A DNA stretch of 45,150 nt from Verrucomicrobiota bacterium (GCA_016219875.1 JACRJZ010000084.1:1-45150); one strand, 5' to 3'. Shown: positions 26,601-33,601, numbered from the stretch's first letter. Made by a program: numbers and translations. The notes: generated by a model from the sequence alone, not told the origin.

Positions 26601-26740
26601 TCACCGACCAGCTTGAGCCCTCTTCCTGGTCCAACTTGGCCGACGTGGTCGCTCAAACGACGAACCGCACGGAGCGGATTGCCGATCCCGCCTTCCACCC
26701 GCACCGCTTCTACCGCGTCGTCACGCCTCAGCAGCCGTAA
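20687..26740 (+). CDS. giant secreted surface protein: ConA-like, lamin-tail, CotH kinase and Ig-like domains
   Basis: The 2017-residue protein has a signal peptide (about 1-27). In order it then has a laminin-G/ConA-like domain (about 30-225), two Ig-like domains (225-370), and a lamin-tail domain (about 380-518). A chitobiase-C-like domain (540-600) and a CotH kinase-like domain (about 615-1065, with WDYNWNPYY near 951) follow. Next come a second chitobiase-like domain, three more lamin-tail domains (about 1145-1600) and three Ig-like domains (1625-1890). A calcium-binding thrombospondin-3-like segment (DTDADGMPDAWE, DPDADGML) precedes a short C-terminal domain. CotH kinases phosphorylate secreted proteins in spore formers and some pathogens; here the target is unknown. 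The ATG at 20687 precedes the signal peptide directly. Confidence 0.85.
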   Translation: MKIQRSRRSQTCLAAVALALGFGTARASLEMYDVTIADDAAGGLTPVARLVTAETLTGTNRVAFNFGANSGDVTMEFVLEGNPNVGGNSAYLAVGANTSSNLRYEQNNNTGQLGFTQLTVADYLFNPNVPSPTAPTHVTYVWNAASHTMRLFVNGVLAGTRSAVHTNFAMPAGQGWLGANPSNTERMTGVIYRVTVYDDMIADEVIQRHSDAFHGIVRPPILVSFTASPPVIFTPATATLSWSVLQATAVFLNGTEVPAVSNRTVAPTSTTTYTLLATNAGGSVTGQVTVLVDPAPIIRRFTASRTYVAAGETVALSWNVSYGQTFSIAPAVGDVTAETSGGAGSIDVAPATAVTYVLTASNDFGASTASVEMHLVHPAGHLVISEFLADDQSILADEEGEFSGWIEIHNPTSVAVNLGGYFLTDDATQPQKWAFPSVDLAPAAYLVVFASGKDRTNGAAPLHTNFKLDNGGEHLALVGPGPALVHAFAPAYPPQRADISYGLLGADVTVERFMGVPTPGGANSEAWPPPAAPQCSPLSRFFTGPFEVTLSSPDPGAEIRFTVDGSTPNATNGLRYAGPVLVTNTVHVRAVALAFGQISRLSGASYVKLAAELAGYTSSLPIMVIENFGAGIIQQKGWNSTGAGIKQVPRQAAAWAAFERVGGASAFTNAPQMMSLVGIRGRGAFSTQWRQKPYSVEAMDEQGEEVEVSPLGMPAHADWVLYFPDPDQNKDPALLFNTFAYELSKNMGRYAVRFRWVEAFVNEDGGELRLADRRGVYAIIEKVARGKDRLDFQRLSEDGSTGSWLLNINRMDPEPETGWPSRNGAIEPWLFHTAGANRLIETAPNMAYNPVPGDDQPRQYNAYFNFDNPSGYVINTNQRAAIEGWFQQFEDVLYNDAVWRHPTNGYRKHLDVLDFADYFVMNVLTRNGDGLLISIFPWRADDGKLRMGPCWDYNWNPYYVSGGPTGSLWHRAERLWYARLFADSDFAQFYIDRWWALRRGPLSNAAMAAIIDGQAADITLEKSLLNGMPSTAEWTNRLGQLKTWLQQRADWIDSNYVRPPTFNQDGGEVPDGFAVVITGTNGAIYFTTDGADPRASGGSVAPSAQAYQLPIAIPAQTLVQARVKSGTNWSGLAAAVFFPPQDLTRLAVTEIMYNPPASDGWTSDDLEFLELKNAGTNTLQLGALTFTAGITFTFTNGTQLGPGQFFVLARNVAAFQSKYPGVAVHGVYSGRLDNGGETLRLATPGGSTVFDVTYRDRAPWPLAADGYGLSVVVPGPSGAPPNSDNGAHWRASAQAGGSPGADDAAPLTQPVLINEILTHTDLPEVDAIELYNPLDRPVDIGGWLLSDDGAVPKKFRIADGTVIPAFDYLVLTEADFNPVPGSLLNFSLNSAGDAIYLTAADATGTFLGYGHGVDFGAAANGVSFGRYVNSAGEEQYPAQRALTLGAENAGPAIGPVVITEIMYHPEAGGDEFIELRNITSSDVPLFDPAAPTNTWRVNGIGFTFPTNLLLPPNGLLLIAATNPADFRAKHAVPETVPVFGPFEGVLQDNGERLELQRPDVPDTNGVAYLTVDEVVYDDKAPWPPGADGGGPSLQRRQFAAYGNDPTNWLAALPTPGADFVAGQAPFIVASPASQTVVSGETVIFTVSAEGALPLQFQWLHDGAPLLGATNVSLELSRVQPAESGTYQAVVFNAFGSALSGAATLRVRWPAMILQQPTNVQVRIKPDAQAAPATNATFRVVAFSASPLSYQWRFNGAPILGATNDTLTITNVQPGHWGEYTAALTDEVGTVLSAPAWLQPLIRPGFAVSPFSQSVAAGGWVSLSAIATGWPPPFTFEWRRSSTPLVTNVGHSLTSFFSFTASAVATTLQYRAVLRNAATPGVSSTFANITTLADTDADGMPDAWEAAHGFNTNSPSDRLLDPDADGMLNWEENVAGTDPTNAASYLKIEGTNESVRAILAFGAVSNRTYTLQFTDQLEPSSWSNLADVVAQTTNRTERIADPAFHPHRFYRVVTPQQP

Positions 26741-27020
26741 ACGCGAACTCCGAAAGCGATTGGAGAGAGCGCCCGCATGTGTTGAGCGTCGTAGCGCAGG
26801 CTTTCCAGCCTGCCGTATCGCCGACTTGCAGTCGGCAGGGCCTGACCAGTTCAGAAACACGCCGAGTTCGTCCTCGCCTTCGCCCGGCACAACGTCCCGC
26901 AGGTTGAAAACCTGCGAAACGGCAGGCTGGAAAGCGCCTGCGCTACGCTCAACACATACGTGCTGGACGCGGGGCGCGTCCCGCCACGCCCAGGGCGGGC
27001 GTGCTCCCCGACTCGCCAAG
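26741..27020. repeat. hairpin repeat family B between convergent genes
   Basis: Perfect 7-base stems occur at 26796-26813 (GCAGGCT/AGCCTGC), 26820-26836 (GCCGACT/AGTCGGC) and 26899-26915 (GCAGGTT/AACCTGC). The whole block is also a large inverted repeat: the part from about 26778 is mirrored from about 26918 to 26965, with one 2-base insertion. It separates the giant surface protein from cheW, which point toward each other, and could stop transcription from both sides. Confidence 0.8.
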
Positions 27021-27470
27021 TCACGCGCTCAGGTCCATCGCCTTGGCGTCGTCGAGAATCAGCAGCAGCCGGTCCTTCTGCTTGCTCACGCCGCGAATGA
27101 AGCGGCGCAGTTCCACTTGCAGCGTCTCCGGCGCCGGCTCCACGGAGTCGGGTTCCACCGACAGCACATCTTCGATCCGGTCCACCAGCAGGCTGACCGC
27201 GCCGTCTTCGGTGGAGATCAGCACGTTCATGCAGGGCTGGCCGCCGGATCGCTCCGGCAAGCCCAGCCGCCGGTGCAGGTCGATGGCGGTCACGATCTGC
27301 CCGCGCAGGTTCATCAGGCCGCTGACTTCGCGCGGGGCCAACGGGACGCGCGTGAGCGCCTGTTGCCGGACGACTTCCTGCACCTTGCTCACCTCGACCC
27401 CGAAGAAGAACTGGTCCACGTGAAAGGTGCAAAACTGGTTCTGGTCGCGGTGGATGGTTTCAGTGCTCAT
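27021..27470 (-). CDS. cheW: CheW chemotaxis coupling protein
   Basis: The 149-residue protein is a single CheW domain. FHVDQFFFGVEVSKVQEVV opens it, LMNLRGQIVTAIDL is the diagnostic loop, and LLVDRIEDVL follows. CheW links chemoreceptors to CheA in the membrane-associated array. It lies downstream of cheA on the same strand, 141 bases away, so the two are probably co-transcribed. I chose the ATG at 27470; ATG codons at 27479 and 27515 are alternatives, and none has a clear ribosome-binding site. Confidence 0.9.
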   Translation of the reverse strand: MSTETIHRDQNQFCTFHVDQFFFGVEVSKVQEVVRQQALTRVPLAPREVSGLMNLRGQIVTAIDLHRRLGLPERSGGQPCMNVLISTEDGAVSLLVDRIEDVLSVEPDSVEPAPETLQVELRRFIRGVSKQKDRLLLILDDAKAMDLSA

Positions 27471-27611
27471 GGGGCGCATGGACAGGGTGGAAGTCGGGCT
27501 GGAAGTCGGGCGCATCCGTCAGTTCGGAAAGCGGGTTGGCGGGAGGGAACTCCGGCCGGCGCGACAGCGCCTCGTCAGCACTTTGCAGGAAACCAGAGTC
27601 GAAGGAGTCGT

Positions 27612-29807
27612 TCATGCACTGATGAATTCCGGGTTGAAACTGCGCACCAAGCCGGGCACATCGATCAATTCCGTGACGCGGCCCTGGATGACGGCCTTGC
27701 CCAGCACGCCCGCGCGCGCATCGTCGCTTTGAAGGCGGACGGCGTCTTCGACGATGTCGAGGATCCGCCCCACGATCAGCCCGACGCTGCGGCCGTGTTC
27801 GGAATAGACCACGACCTGCATGGAGTCACCCGGCTCGCCGTCGAGGCCGGGATAGCTCAAGCAGTCGGAGAGCCGCATCAACTTCATGATCTGGCCACGG
27901 TACTGCACGACCTCCTGGCTGCCGGCGCGTTCGACGGTGTTGCGCGGGAACTTCTCCAATCGTCCGACGGTGCCGAGGTCAATGGCCAACCGGCGGTCCT
28001 CGCCCAGGCTGAAGAGCAGAAGATTCTGGCGGGCAAGTTGCGCGCCGTCGGTGGCTTCAGCTTGCTCGGTCAGCTTGCGCTCGCGGGTCTTGGAAAGCAC
28101 TCGGGCGTTCTGCGCCAAGCCCAGCACGTCGAGGATCAGCGCCACCTTGCCGTCGCCGAGGATGGTGGCGCCGGCGAACACGGCGAGACCCTTGAGATGC
28201 TTGCCCAGGGGCTTGACGACGATTTCCTGGGTGTCGTTGATCTGGTCCACGACCAACCCGAATTGCCGGTCGTCGGCCTGGAGAACGACGACGTTGACGG
28301 CTTCCGCCTTGGAGAAATCGCACGGGGCGTTGCCCAGCACTTGGCTGAGGCTGACGATGGGCAGGAGGTTGCCCCGCAGCCGATAGACCGGCGTGCCCAT
28401 GATCGTCTCGATGCCCTTGCGGGCTTGGCCGCCGTCCAGACGGACCAGTTCGACCAGGCTGACCTGCGGAATGGCGTAGCAATCGCCGCCGCTGGTCACC
28501 ATCAACGCAGGGATGATGGCCAGGGTGAGCGGGATCTTGATCTTGACGGTGGAGCCGCGGTCTTTCTCGGTTTGAAGATCGACGGAGCCGCCGACCTTCT
28601 CGATGTTCGTCTTGACCACGTCCATGCCGACGCCGCGGCCCGAGACGTTGGTGACCTTTTGGGCGGTGGAGAGGCCCGGAAGGAAGATCAGTTGCAGCGC
28701 CTCGCGATCGCTCAGGCGCAACGCTTGGTCGGGGGTGATGAGCGCCTTCTCTACCGCCTTGGCCTTGACGCGCGCGAGGTCGATGCCGCGACCGTCGTCG
28801 CTGATCTCGATGTTGACCTGGCCACCTTCGTGGTAGGCGCGCAAGAAGAGGACGCCGGTTTCGGGTTTGCCGGCCTCGCGGCGTTGGGCGGGCGTTTCGA
28901 TGCCGTGGTCGATGGCGTTGCGGACCAGGTGCGTGAGCGGGTCCTTGATGGCTTCGATGATGGTGCGGTCCAGTTCGGTTTGCTGGCCGTCCATTTCGAG
29001 GCGGACCTGTTTGCGCAGTTCCTGGGCCATGTCACGGACCACGCGGGGGAACTTGCTCCAAATGTTGCCGATGGGCTGCAGGCGGGTCTTCATGACTTCC
29101 TCCTGCAACTCGGTGGTGACGAGATTGAGCCGCTGCGAGGCGGCGTTGAAAGCGGAGTCTTCGCGACCGGAGGTCAACTGCACGATCTGGTTGCGGGCCA
29201 GAACCAGTTCGCCGACCAGGTCCATCAGCTTATCGAGCAGGCCGACATCCACGCGCACGTTGCTCTCCGAAGCGCCGGCGCCGGGGGAGGTGGCTGGGGC
29301 AGAGGCGGGCGCGGCAGGGTGGGCAGGTTCGGTTTTGGCGCTTGGGGCGGGGGGGGGGACAACATCGGACGGATTAGTCGAATTAGTCGAATTGGCCGGA
29401 TTGGTCGGATTGGCCGCCACAGGCGCCGCCTGCCCGCTCTGCAACGCGGCCAGTTTCGAGAGCAGCGCGGCAAAATCTTGCTCTGGCTCGTGGCCGGTGT
29501 GCTCGACGCCATCGAGGCACTGGCGCAGAGCGTCGCTCAAGGCAAGCAGCGTCGTGACCGCTTCGGCCGTCAGGACGAGTTTGCCGTCGCGCAGACGGGA
29601 AAGCAGGTTCTCGCCGGCGTGCGAGACGGACTCGACCTTGGCCAAGCCGAGAAAGCCGCTGCCGCCTTTGATGGTGTGAACGCCGCGGAAGATGCCGGCA
29701 ATCAGCCCCGGCGTGTTCGGGTCCTTCTCCAGCGCCACCAAGTCCCGCTCGACGCGGTCCAGGTTCTCGCGGCTCTCCACCAGAAACTCTTTGACAATGT
29801 CGTCCAT
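27612..29807 (-). CDS. cheA: CheA histidine kinase with two C-terminal CheW domains
   Basis: The 731-residue kinase has an Hpt domain (about 1-105, H44 in HTIKGGSG) and a Pro/Ala/Asn/Thr-rich linker (about 125-180). The dimerisation domain is at 185-245. The ATPase domain (about 290-430) has N box HLVRNAIDHG, G1 DDGRG and G2 GRGVGMD. Two CheW-like domains follow (about 430-565 and 595-725). A separate CheY-binding P2 domain is not apparent. It should autophosphorylate in response to receptor signals and pass phosphate to response regulators such as the receiver-CheX protein encoded divergently. The linker is encoded partly by a run of ten C on the coding strand (G10 at 29349-29358), a possible slippage site. 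Confidence 0.92.
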   Translation of the reverse strand: MDDIVKEFLVESRENLDRVERDLVALEKDPNTPGLIAGIFRGVHTIKGGSGFLGLAKVESVSHAGENLLSRLRDGKLVLTAEAVTTLLALSDALRQCLDGVEHTGHEPEQDFAALLSKLAALQSGQAAPVAANPTNPANSTNSTNPSDVVPPPAPSAKTEPAHPAAPASAPATSPGAGASESNVRVDVGLLDKLMDLVGELVLARNQIVQLTSGREDSAFNAASQRLNLVTTELQEEVMKTRLQPIGNIWSKFPRVVRDMAQELRKQVRLEMDGQQTELDRTIIEAIKDPLTHLVRNAIDHGIETPAQRREAGKPETGVLFLRAYHEGGQVNIEISDDGRGIDLARVKAKAVEKALITPDQALRLSDREALQLIFLPGLSTAQKVTNVSGRGVGMDVVKTNIEKVGGSVDLQTEKDRGSTVKIKIPLTLAIIPALMVTSGGDCYAIPQVSLVELVRLDGGQARKGIETIMGTPVYRLRGNLLPIVSLSQVLGNAPCDFSKAEAVNVVVLQADDRQFGLVVDQINDTQEIVVKPLGKHLKGLAVFAGATILGDGKVALILDVLGLAQNARVLSKTRERKLTEQAEATDGAQLARQNLLLFSLGEDRRLAIDLGTVGRLEKFPRNTVERAGSQEVVQYRGQIMKLMRLSDCLSYPGLDGEPGDSMQVVVYSEHGRSVGLIVGRILDIVEDAVRLQSDDARAGVLGKAVIQGRVTELIDVPGLVRSFNPEFISA

Positions 29808-29998
29808 GATCGGTGATGGCGAGGCATCGGTTGTGGTGCGTCGCAGCGAGGTATCGGCAAGAAGGCGCGCCGCTTTAGAGAATTATCCCCGCGCCGACGG
29901 CGAAAAGAAATCAAGTCCGCGCCCTCTGCGCCGATGAACCCGCTGGGTGCGCCGGAAAGCGCGCGGCATCGATGAACCCACAGATTGGCGAGACGACT
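29808..29998. promoter_or_regulatory. divergent promoter region of cheA and the receiver-CheX gene
   Basis: This 191-base segment separates genes pointing away from each other and must drive both. The only A+T-rich stretch, TTTAGAGAATTATC near 29873-29886, is the best candidate for a -10 region. The direction is not determined. No flagellar sigma-28 motif was seen. Confidence 0.4.
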
Positions 29999-31291
29999 AT
30001 GAAAATTCTGGTGGCGGACGACAGCCTGGTAGTTCTGCGGCTGCTCGAAATGAGCCTGAAGAAGGACGGGCACGAACTGGTGCCCGCCCGCACCGGTGCC
30101 GCGGCTTGGCAAGAACTGCAGCGCCCCGATGGCCCGCGCATCGCCATCCTGGACTGGCAGATGCCTGACATCAGCGGCGTGGAAGTGTGCCAGCGCATCC
30201 GCGCCTGGGAATCCAAACATCGCCCCCACCTCATCATGCTCACCTCTTTGGGCGGTCGGGAAGACACCGTGGCCGCTTTCGACGCGGGCGTGGACGACTA
30301 CATCGTCAAGCCGTTCGATCGAGACATCCTGCTGGCGCGGCTCCGTGCTGCGGCCCGTGCTGTCCAACACCAAGAGAAGCTCTTGGAAGAAATCCGCCTT
30401 CGAGACGAAATCCTCCGTGCGTCCAACACGCCCGCGGCTCTCGCGCCGGCACAAGAGCCGGCCCCAGCGCCTCTCGCCGCATCCTCGCGCGAAGCCCCGC
30501 CGAGCACCCGACTTTCTCCTCCGCCCGCGTCCGCGGCGCCGGCCCCGCTTCCAGACAAGGGCGTGAACGGAACTCCCGTCATCCACCAAGTTCTCAGCAG
30601 CCTGTGTCCGTCCGACGAGATGGAGGGTCTCGTCGGGCAGACGCTGGCGGAGATGATGTTGGGCGAGGGCGTGCCGGTGAAAGACCCCGCCCAGATCGAG
30701 GCCTTCCGACCGGAGATTGATGTCGTCCACTTCATGATCCTGCCGGAAAAGTCGGTGTGGCTCGACCTGTTGCTGGAAACCAACCTGGCCTCCGCGCTCG
30801 CCCTTTACCAACTGTTCACGGGTTCGTCCGACACCGCCGTGCCGGAGAACGATCTCGTCGATGTCATTGGCGAGACGCTGAACATGATCCAGGGCCGGCT
30901 CAAGTCCACCTTCAAGTCCAAAGGCGCGGAACTGATCGTGCCGGTGGTGCCCCATTCACTGCCGGTGGACCAAGTGCTGGAGCGGTGTCATCGCAACGCC
31001 GCCTTCACCCGCGCCCTCTATTCGCTCCCTGGCATCGACCTGCGCTTCACCGTCTTCGCTTACTCGAGTCCCCTCCACCGAAAACGGCTCATCGACATCA
31101 AACTGGCCAACGTCCTGGCCGAGCCCCTGCGCCCGCCGGACAACGACGACCTCGTCCTCATCAACAAGGGCACGCTGCTCAACGGCCGGGCGCTGATGAA
31201 AGTCAACAACCTGGCGGAATACGCGCCGCACGGCGTGACGCACCCGGTCTTCGAGCCTTCGCCCCTCAGCATGCTTCTGCCGGAGAACTGA
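29999..31291 (+). CDS. response regulator fused to a CheX-like phosphatase domain
   Basis: The 430-residue protein begins with a receiver domain (about 1-120; ADDS at 6-9, D52 in ILDWQMPD, T82, K104 in VKPF). A Pro/Ala-rich linker follows (about 145-190). A CheX/CheC-like domain (about 200-375) contains the catalytic pattern ExxN in GETLNMIQG (E292, N295). CheX proteins remove phosphate from CheY, so this protein may switch itself or a partner receiver off. The C-terminal about 55 residues (VLINKGTLLNGRALMKV) are of unknown role. The ATG at 29999 is chosen because receivers usually begin MKILVADD, with GGCGAG upstream; 29972 is an alternative. It is divergent from cheA. Confidence 0.85.
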   Translation: MKILVADDSLVVLRLLEMSLKKDGHELVPARTGAAAWQELQRPDGPRIAILDWQMPDISGVEVCQRIRAWESKHRPHLIMLTSLGGREDTVAAFDAGVDDYIVKPFDRDILLARLRAAARAVQHQEKLLEEIRLRDEILRASNTPAALAPAQEPAPAPLAASSREAPPSTRLSPPPASAAPAPLPDKGVNGTPVIHQVLSSLCPSDEMEGLVGQTLAEMMLGEGVPVKDPAQIEAFRPEIDVVHFMILPEKSVWLDLLLETNLASALALYQLFTGSSDTAVPENDLVDVIGETLNMIQGRLKSTFKSKGAELIVPVVPHSLPVDQVLERCHRNAAFTRALYSLPGIDLRFTVFAYSSPLHRKRLIDIKLANVLAEPLRPPDNDDLVLINKGTLLNGRALMKVNNLAEYAPHGVTHPVFEPSPLSMLLPEN

Positions 31292-31634
31292 GCCGCGCGG
31301 CGGCGGAGGGAGGACGGCTCCCGCCGGTCTCCAGAGGCGATTCCCACTCTCCGTAGCCGCCGATGTGAGGCCGGGCTGCCTCAAGCTCCCGCCCGGCGCA
31401 CCGGATAGCGCAGGTTTTCCAACCTGCCGTAGCGCCGACTTGCAGTCGGCAAGGCCGTGAAACTTCCAGCCGGTTGGCCTTTTCCAACGCTCGCCGGTTG
31501 GAAAACCGGCGCTACGGCAGACTGGAAAGTCTGCGCTACGAGTGTTCCTGAACCGAGCTTGATGCAGCCCTGGATGTGAGGAGGCTCCCCATGCAAAAGC
31601 TTGCGGCACGCCCGTGCTGGCCTATCCTCCGTCC
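31292..31634. repeat. mosaic of repeat families A and B before aroB
   Basis: This 343-base gap starts and ends with partial family A sequence (GTAGCCGCCGATGTGAGG at 31353 and GATGTGAGGAGGCTC at 31573). Between them is a family B block with perfect 7-base stems at 31409-31426, 31433-31449, 31492-31509 and 31516-31533. The stems differ in sequence but all pair perfectly, with loops of 3-4 bases. The arrangement suggests family B inserted into an older family A copy. No gene is supported. Confidence 0.75.
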
Positions 31635-32735
31635 ATGCGCGTTGTCAAAGTCCCGCTGGGGGACCGGACGTACTCAATCCTGATTGGCGAAGGTCTGCTG
31701 GCGCGGCTGGGCATGGAATGCCGGCGGCTCAAGCTGGGCCGGCGTTGCGCGCTCATTACCGACGCCAACGTGGCGCCTCTTTTCGCCGCAGCGGCGGAGG
31801 AAAGTCTATCGGCCGCGGGCTTCGAGAGCCTGCGCATCACCGTGCCTGCCGGCGAGACGGCCAAGCGCCTCCGGACCGTGCAGGCCTGCTACGACCAACT
31901 CGCGGCGCATCGGCTGGAGCGGAAGTCGTTTGTCGTCGCGCTCGGCGGCGGCGTGGTGGGGGACTTGGCGGGATTCGTGGCGGCAACGTATCTGCGCGGC
32001 CTCGCCTTCGTCCAAGTGCCGACCACCTTGCTCGCCCAAGTGGACAGTTCCGTGGGTGGCAAAGTGGGCGTGAACCTCAAAGCGGGCAAGAACCTCGTGG
32101 GCGCGTTCTATCAGCCCAAGCTCGTGCTCTGCGATCTCGGCACGCTCCGCACGTTGCCTCAGCGGGAATTCCGCGCGGGCCTCGCCGAGGTCGTCAAGTA
32201 CGGCGTCATCTACGACGCGGCCCTTTTCCGGCGACTGGAGCGCAACATGGAAAAACTGGTCGGGCTTGACCCCGCCACGCTGACTGCGGTGGTGGCCCGC
32301 TGCTGTCAGATCAAAGCCGAAGTCGTGGGTCAGGACGAAACCGAAAGCGGCTTGCGGGCGATCCTGAACTTCGGCCACACCATCGGGCACGCCATCGAGA
32401 ACTCCGTGGGCTACGGCAAGTATCTCCACGGCGAAGCCATCGCCATCGGCCAAACTGCGGCGGCGGAGTTGTCCCGGCACCTGCTGGGCTTGCCGGAGCG
32501 CGATGTCATCCGCATCGGCAACTTGCTCTGCGCCGCCGGCCTTCCGAACCGAATCCGGCTCACGGCGGCCCAGACCACGCGCCTGTTCGAGGCCATGAAG
32601 CTCGACAAGAAAGTCAGCGGCGGCGAAATCAAGTTCGTGCTGGCCCGGCGGATCGGCGAAGTGCTCTGGGGCCAGAAAGTCCCCGCCGAGTTGCTCGACC
32701 GTGTCCTCGGCCGCTCTGAAGCCCACGCCCCGTAA
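31635..32735 (+). CDS. aroB: 3-dehydroquinate synthase
   Basis: The 366-residue protein is a clear AroB, second enzyme of the shikimate pathway; it converts DAHP to 3-dehydroquinate using NAD+ and zinc. Visible motifs are GGGVVGD (104-110) in the NAD-binding region, VPTTLLAQVDSSVGGK and LAEVVKYG (E185). NFGHTIGHAIE (H248) and H265 give the rest of the zinc site. Length is normal. The ATG at 31635 matches the family start; an in-frame ATG at 31614 adds 7 residues. It stands alone among unrelated genes, followed after 21 bases by an unknown gene. Confidence 0.95.
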   Translation: MRVVKVPLGDRTYSILIGEGLLARLGMECRRLKLGRRCALITDANVAPLFAAAAEESLSAAGFESLRITVPAGETAKRLRTVQACYDQLAAHRLERKSFVVALGGGVVGDLAGFVAATYLRGLAFVQVPTTLLAQVDSSVGGKVGVNLKAGKNLVGAFYQPKLVLCDLGTLRTLPQREFRAGLAEVVKYGVIYDAALFRRLERNMEKLVGLDPATLTAVVARCCQIKAEVVGQDETESGLRAILNFGHTIGHAIENSVGYGKYLHGEAIAIGQTAAAELSRHLLGLPERDVIRIGNLLCAAGLPNRIRLTAAQTTRLFEAMKLDKKVSGGEIKFVLARRIGEVLWGQKVPAELLDRVLGRSEAHAP

Positions 32736-32756
32736 CCCGACACACGCTTCCTCCCC

Positions 32757-33374
32757 ATGCCTGCTGTCAGCGAAACCATCGTCCGCGAGTACTTTGAGTT
32801 GCACGGCTTCTTCGTGCGCCAGCAACGCAAGTTCATCGCCCCCTCCCGGCTCGAAGATGACGAGATCGACTTCTTCGTGCTGAACCCGCTGCCGCAGCCT
32901 TCCGCGGAGCCGTTGCCGTTCGTCCTGGCCTCCGCCGACCTCGCGCGGTTGCAGCGAGCGATCGTCGTGGTCAAGGGCTGGCACACCGACACCTTCACCG
33001 CCGGGCTGCTGGCGGCCACGCCTGAAATCTTCCGCTTTGTCCGGCCCGGCGCTTCGGAGCACGCCACCAAATCATTCGGCCCCGACGGGCCGCTCTCGAA
33101 AATCCTGGTCGTGCCGGCGCTGCCGAACGGCGACGAGGCCCGGCAGCACAGCATCGACTTGCTCAAAGCCAAGGGCCTGGACGCCGTGATCCCGTTCCGC
33201 ACGATCCTCAGCGACCTGATCGAACACATCGAAATCAACCGGAACTACCTCAAATCGGACCTGCTTCAGGTCATCCGCATCCTGAAGAACTACGATTTCT
33301 TCCGCGAGCCCCAGATGGAGCTTTTCAAGACGAAGCGGCCCCGGGCCAAGGACAAGAAAGACGCGGCCGGGTAG
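32757..33374 (+). CDS. hypothetical protein, possible nuclease-like fold
   Basis: The 205-residue protein is not recognised. Its N-terminal half contains VREYFELHGFFVRQQRKF, then DEIDFFVLNP and a later RAIVVVKGWH. A helix, an acidic strand and a strand ending in lysine in that order recall the restriction-endonuclease-like (PD-(D/E)XK) core, but the motif is not strict. The C-terminal part (LLQVIRILKNYDFF) is helical and basic, ending in a lysine-rich tail. It follows aroB by 21 bases on the same strand. No function is claimed. Confidence 0.7.
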   Translation: MPAVSETIVREYFELHGFFVRQQRKFIAPSRLEDDEIDFFVLNPLPQPSAEPLPFVLASADLARLQRAIVVVKGWHTDTFTAGLLAATPEIFRFVRPGASEHATKSFGPDGPLSKILVVPALPNGDEARQHSIDLLKAKGLDAVIPFRTILSDLIEHIEINRNYLKSDLLQVIRILKNYDFFREPQMELFKTKRPRAKDKKDAAG

Positions 33375-33521
33375 AGGAGCGGGACACTGGAATGGCTTGA
33401 GGATTCAACCTGGAATCCCACGCTGGCTCTGCCAAGAATGAGGCGGCCCGGCGTGTTCCACACCCTGCAAAGTGTGCAACATCGTGAAACCGGCTTTCTG
33501 CTGAGGCGATTTCCACACTCT

Positions 33522-33586
33522 GTAGCAGCCGACGTGAGGAGGCTCAAACTTCAAGGGAATCAGAGCCTCCTCACGTCGGCTGCTAC
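33522..33586. repeat. palindromic repeat family A, copy 5
   Basis: Arms 33522-33545 and 33563-33586 are perfectly inverted around a 17-base spacer. It lies in the 227-base gap between the hypothetical gene and the convergent mannosidase gene and could act as a two-way terminator, though it lacks a T run. Confidence 0.9.
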
Positions 33587-33601
33587 AGTTTTGAATGGCG
33601 C

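Noticed and set aside
21491..27019. Minus-strand open frame of about 1842 codons opposite the giant surface gene
   Set aside because: Arginine-, histidine- and valine-rich shadow translation with no family features; the plus-strand frame has clear domains throughout.
26741..31634. CRISPR array
   Set aside because: The repeats are hairpin units with unequal spacing, no constant direct repeat or spacers, and no cas genes.
33587..33601. Rho-independent terminator behind the mannosidase gene
   Set aside because: The adjacent palindrome can form a strong stem, but no run of T follows on the correct strand.
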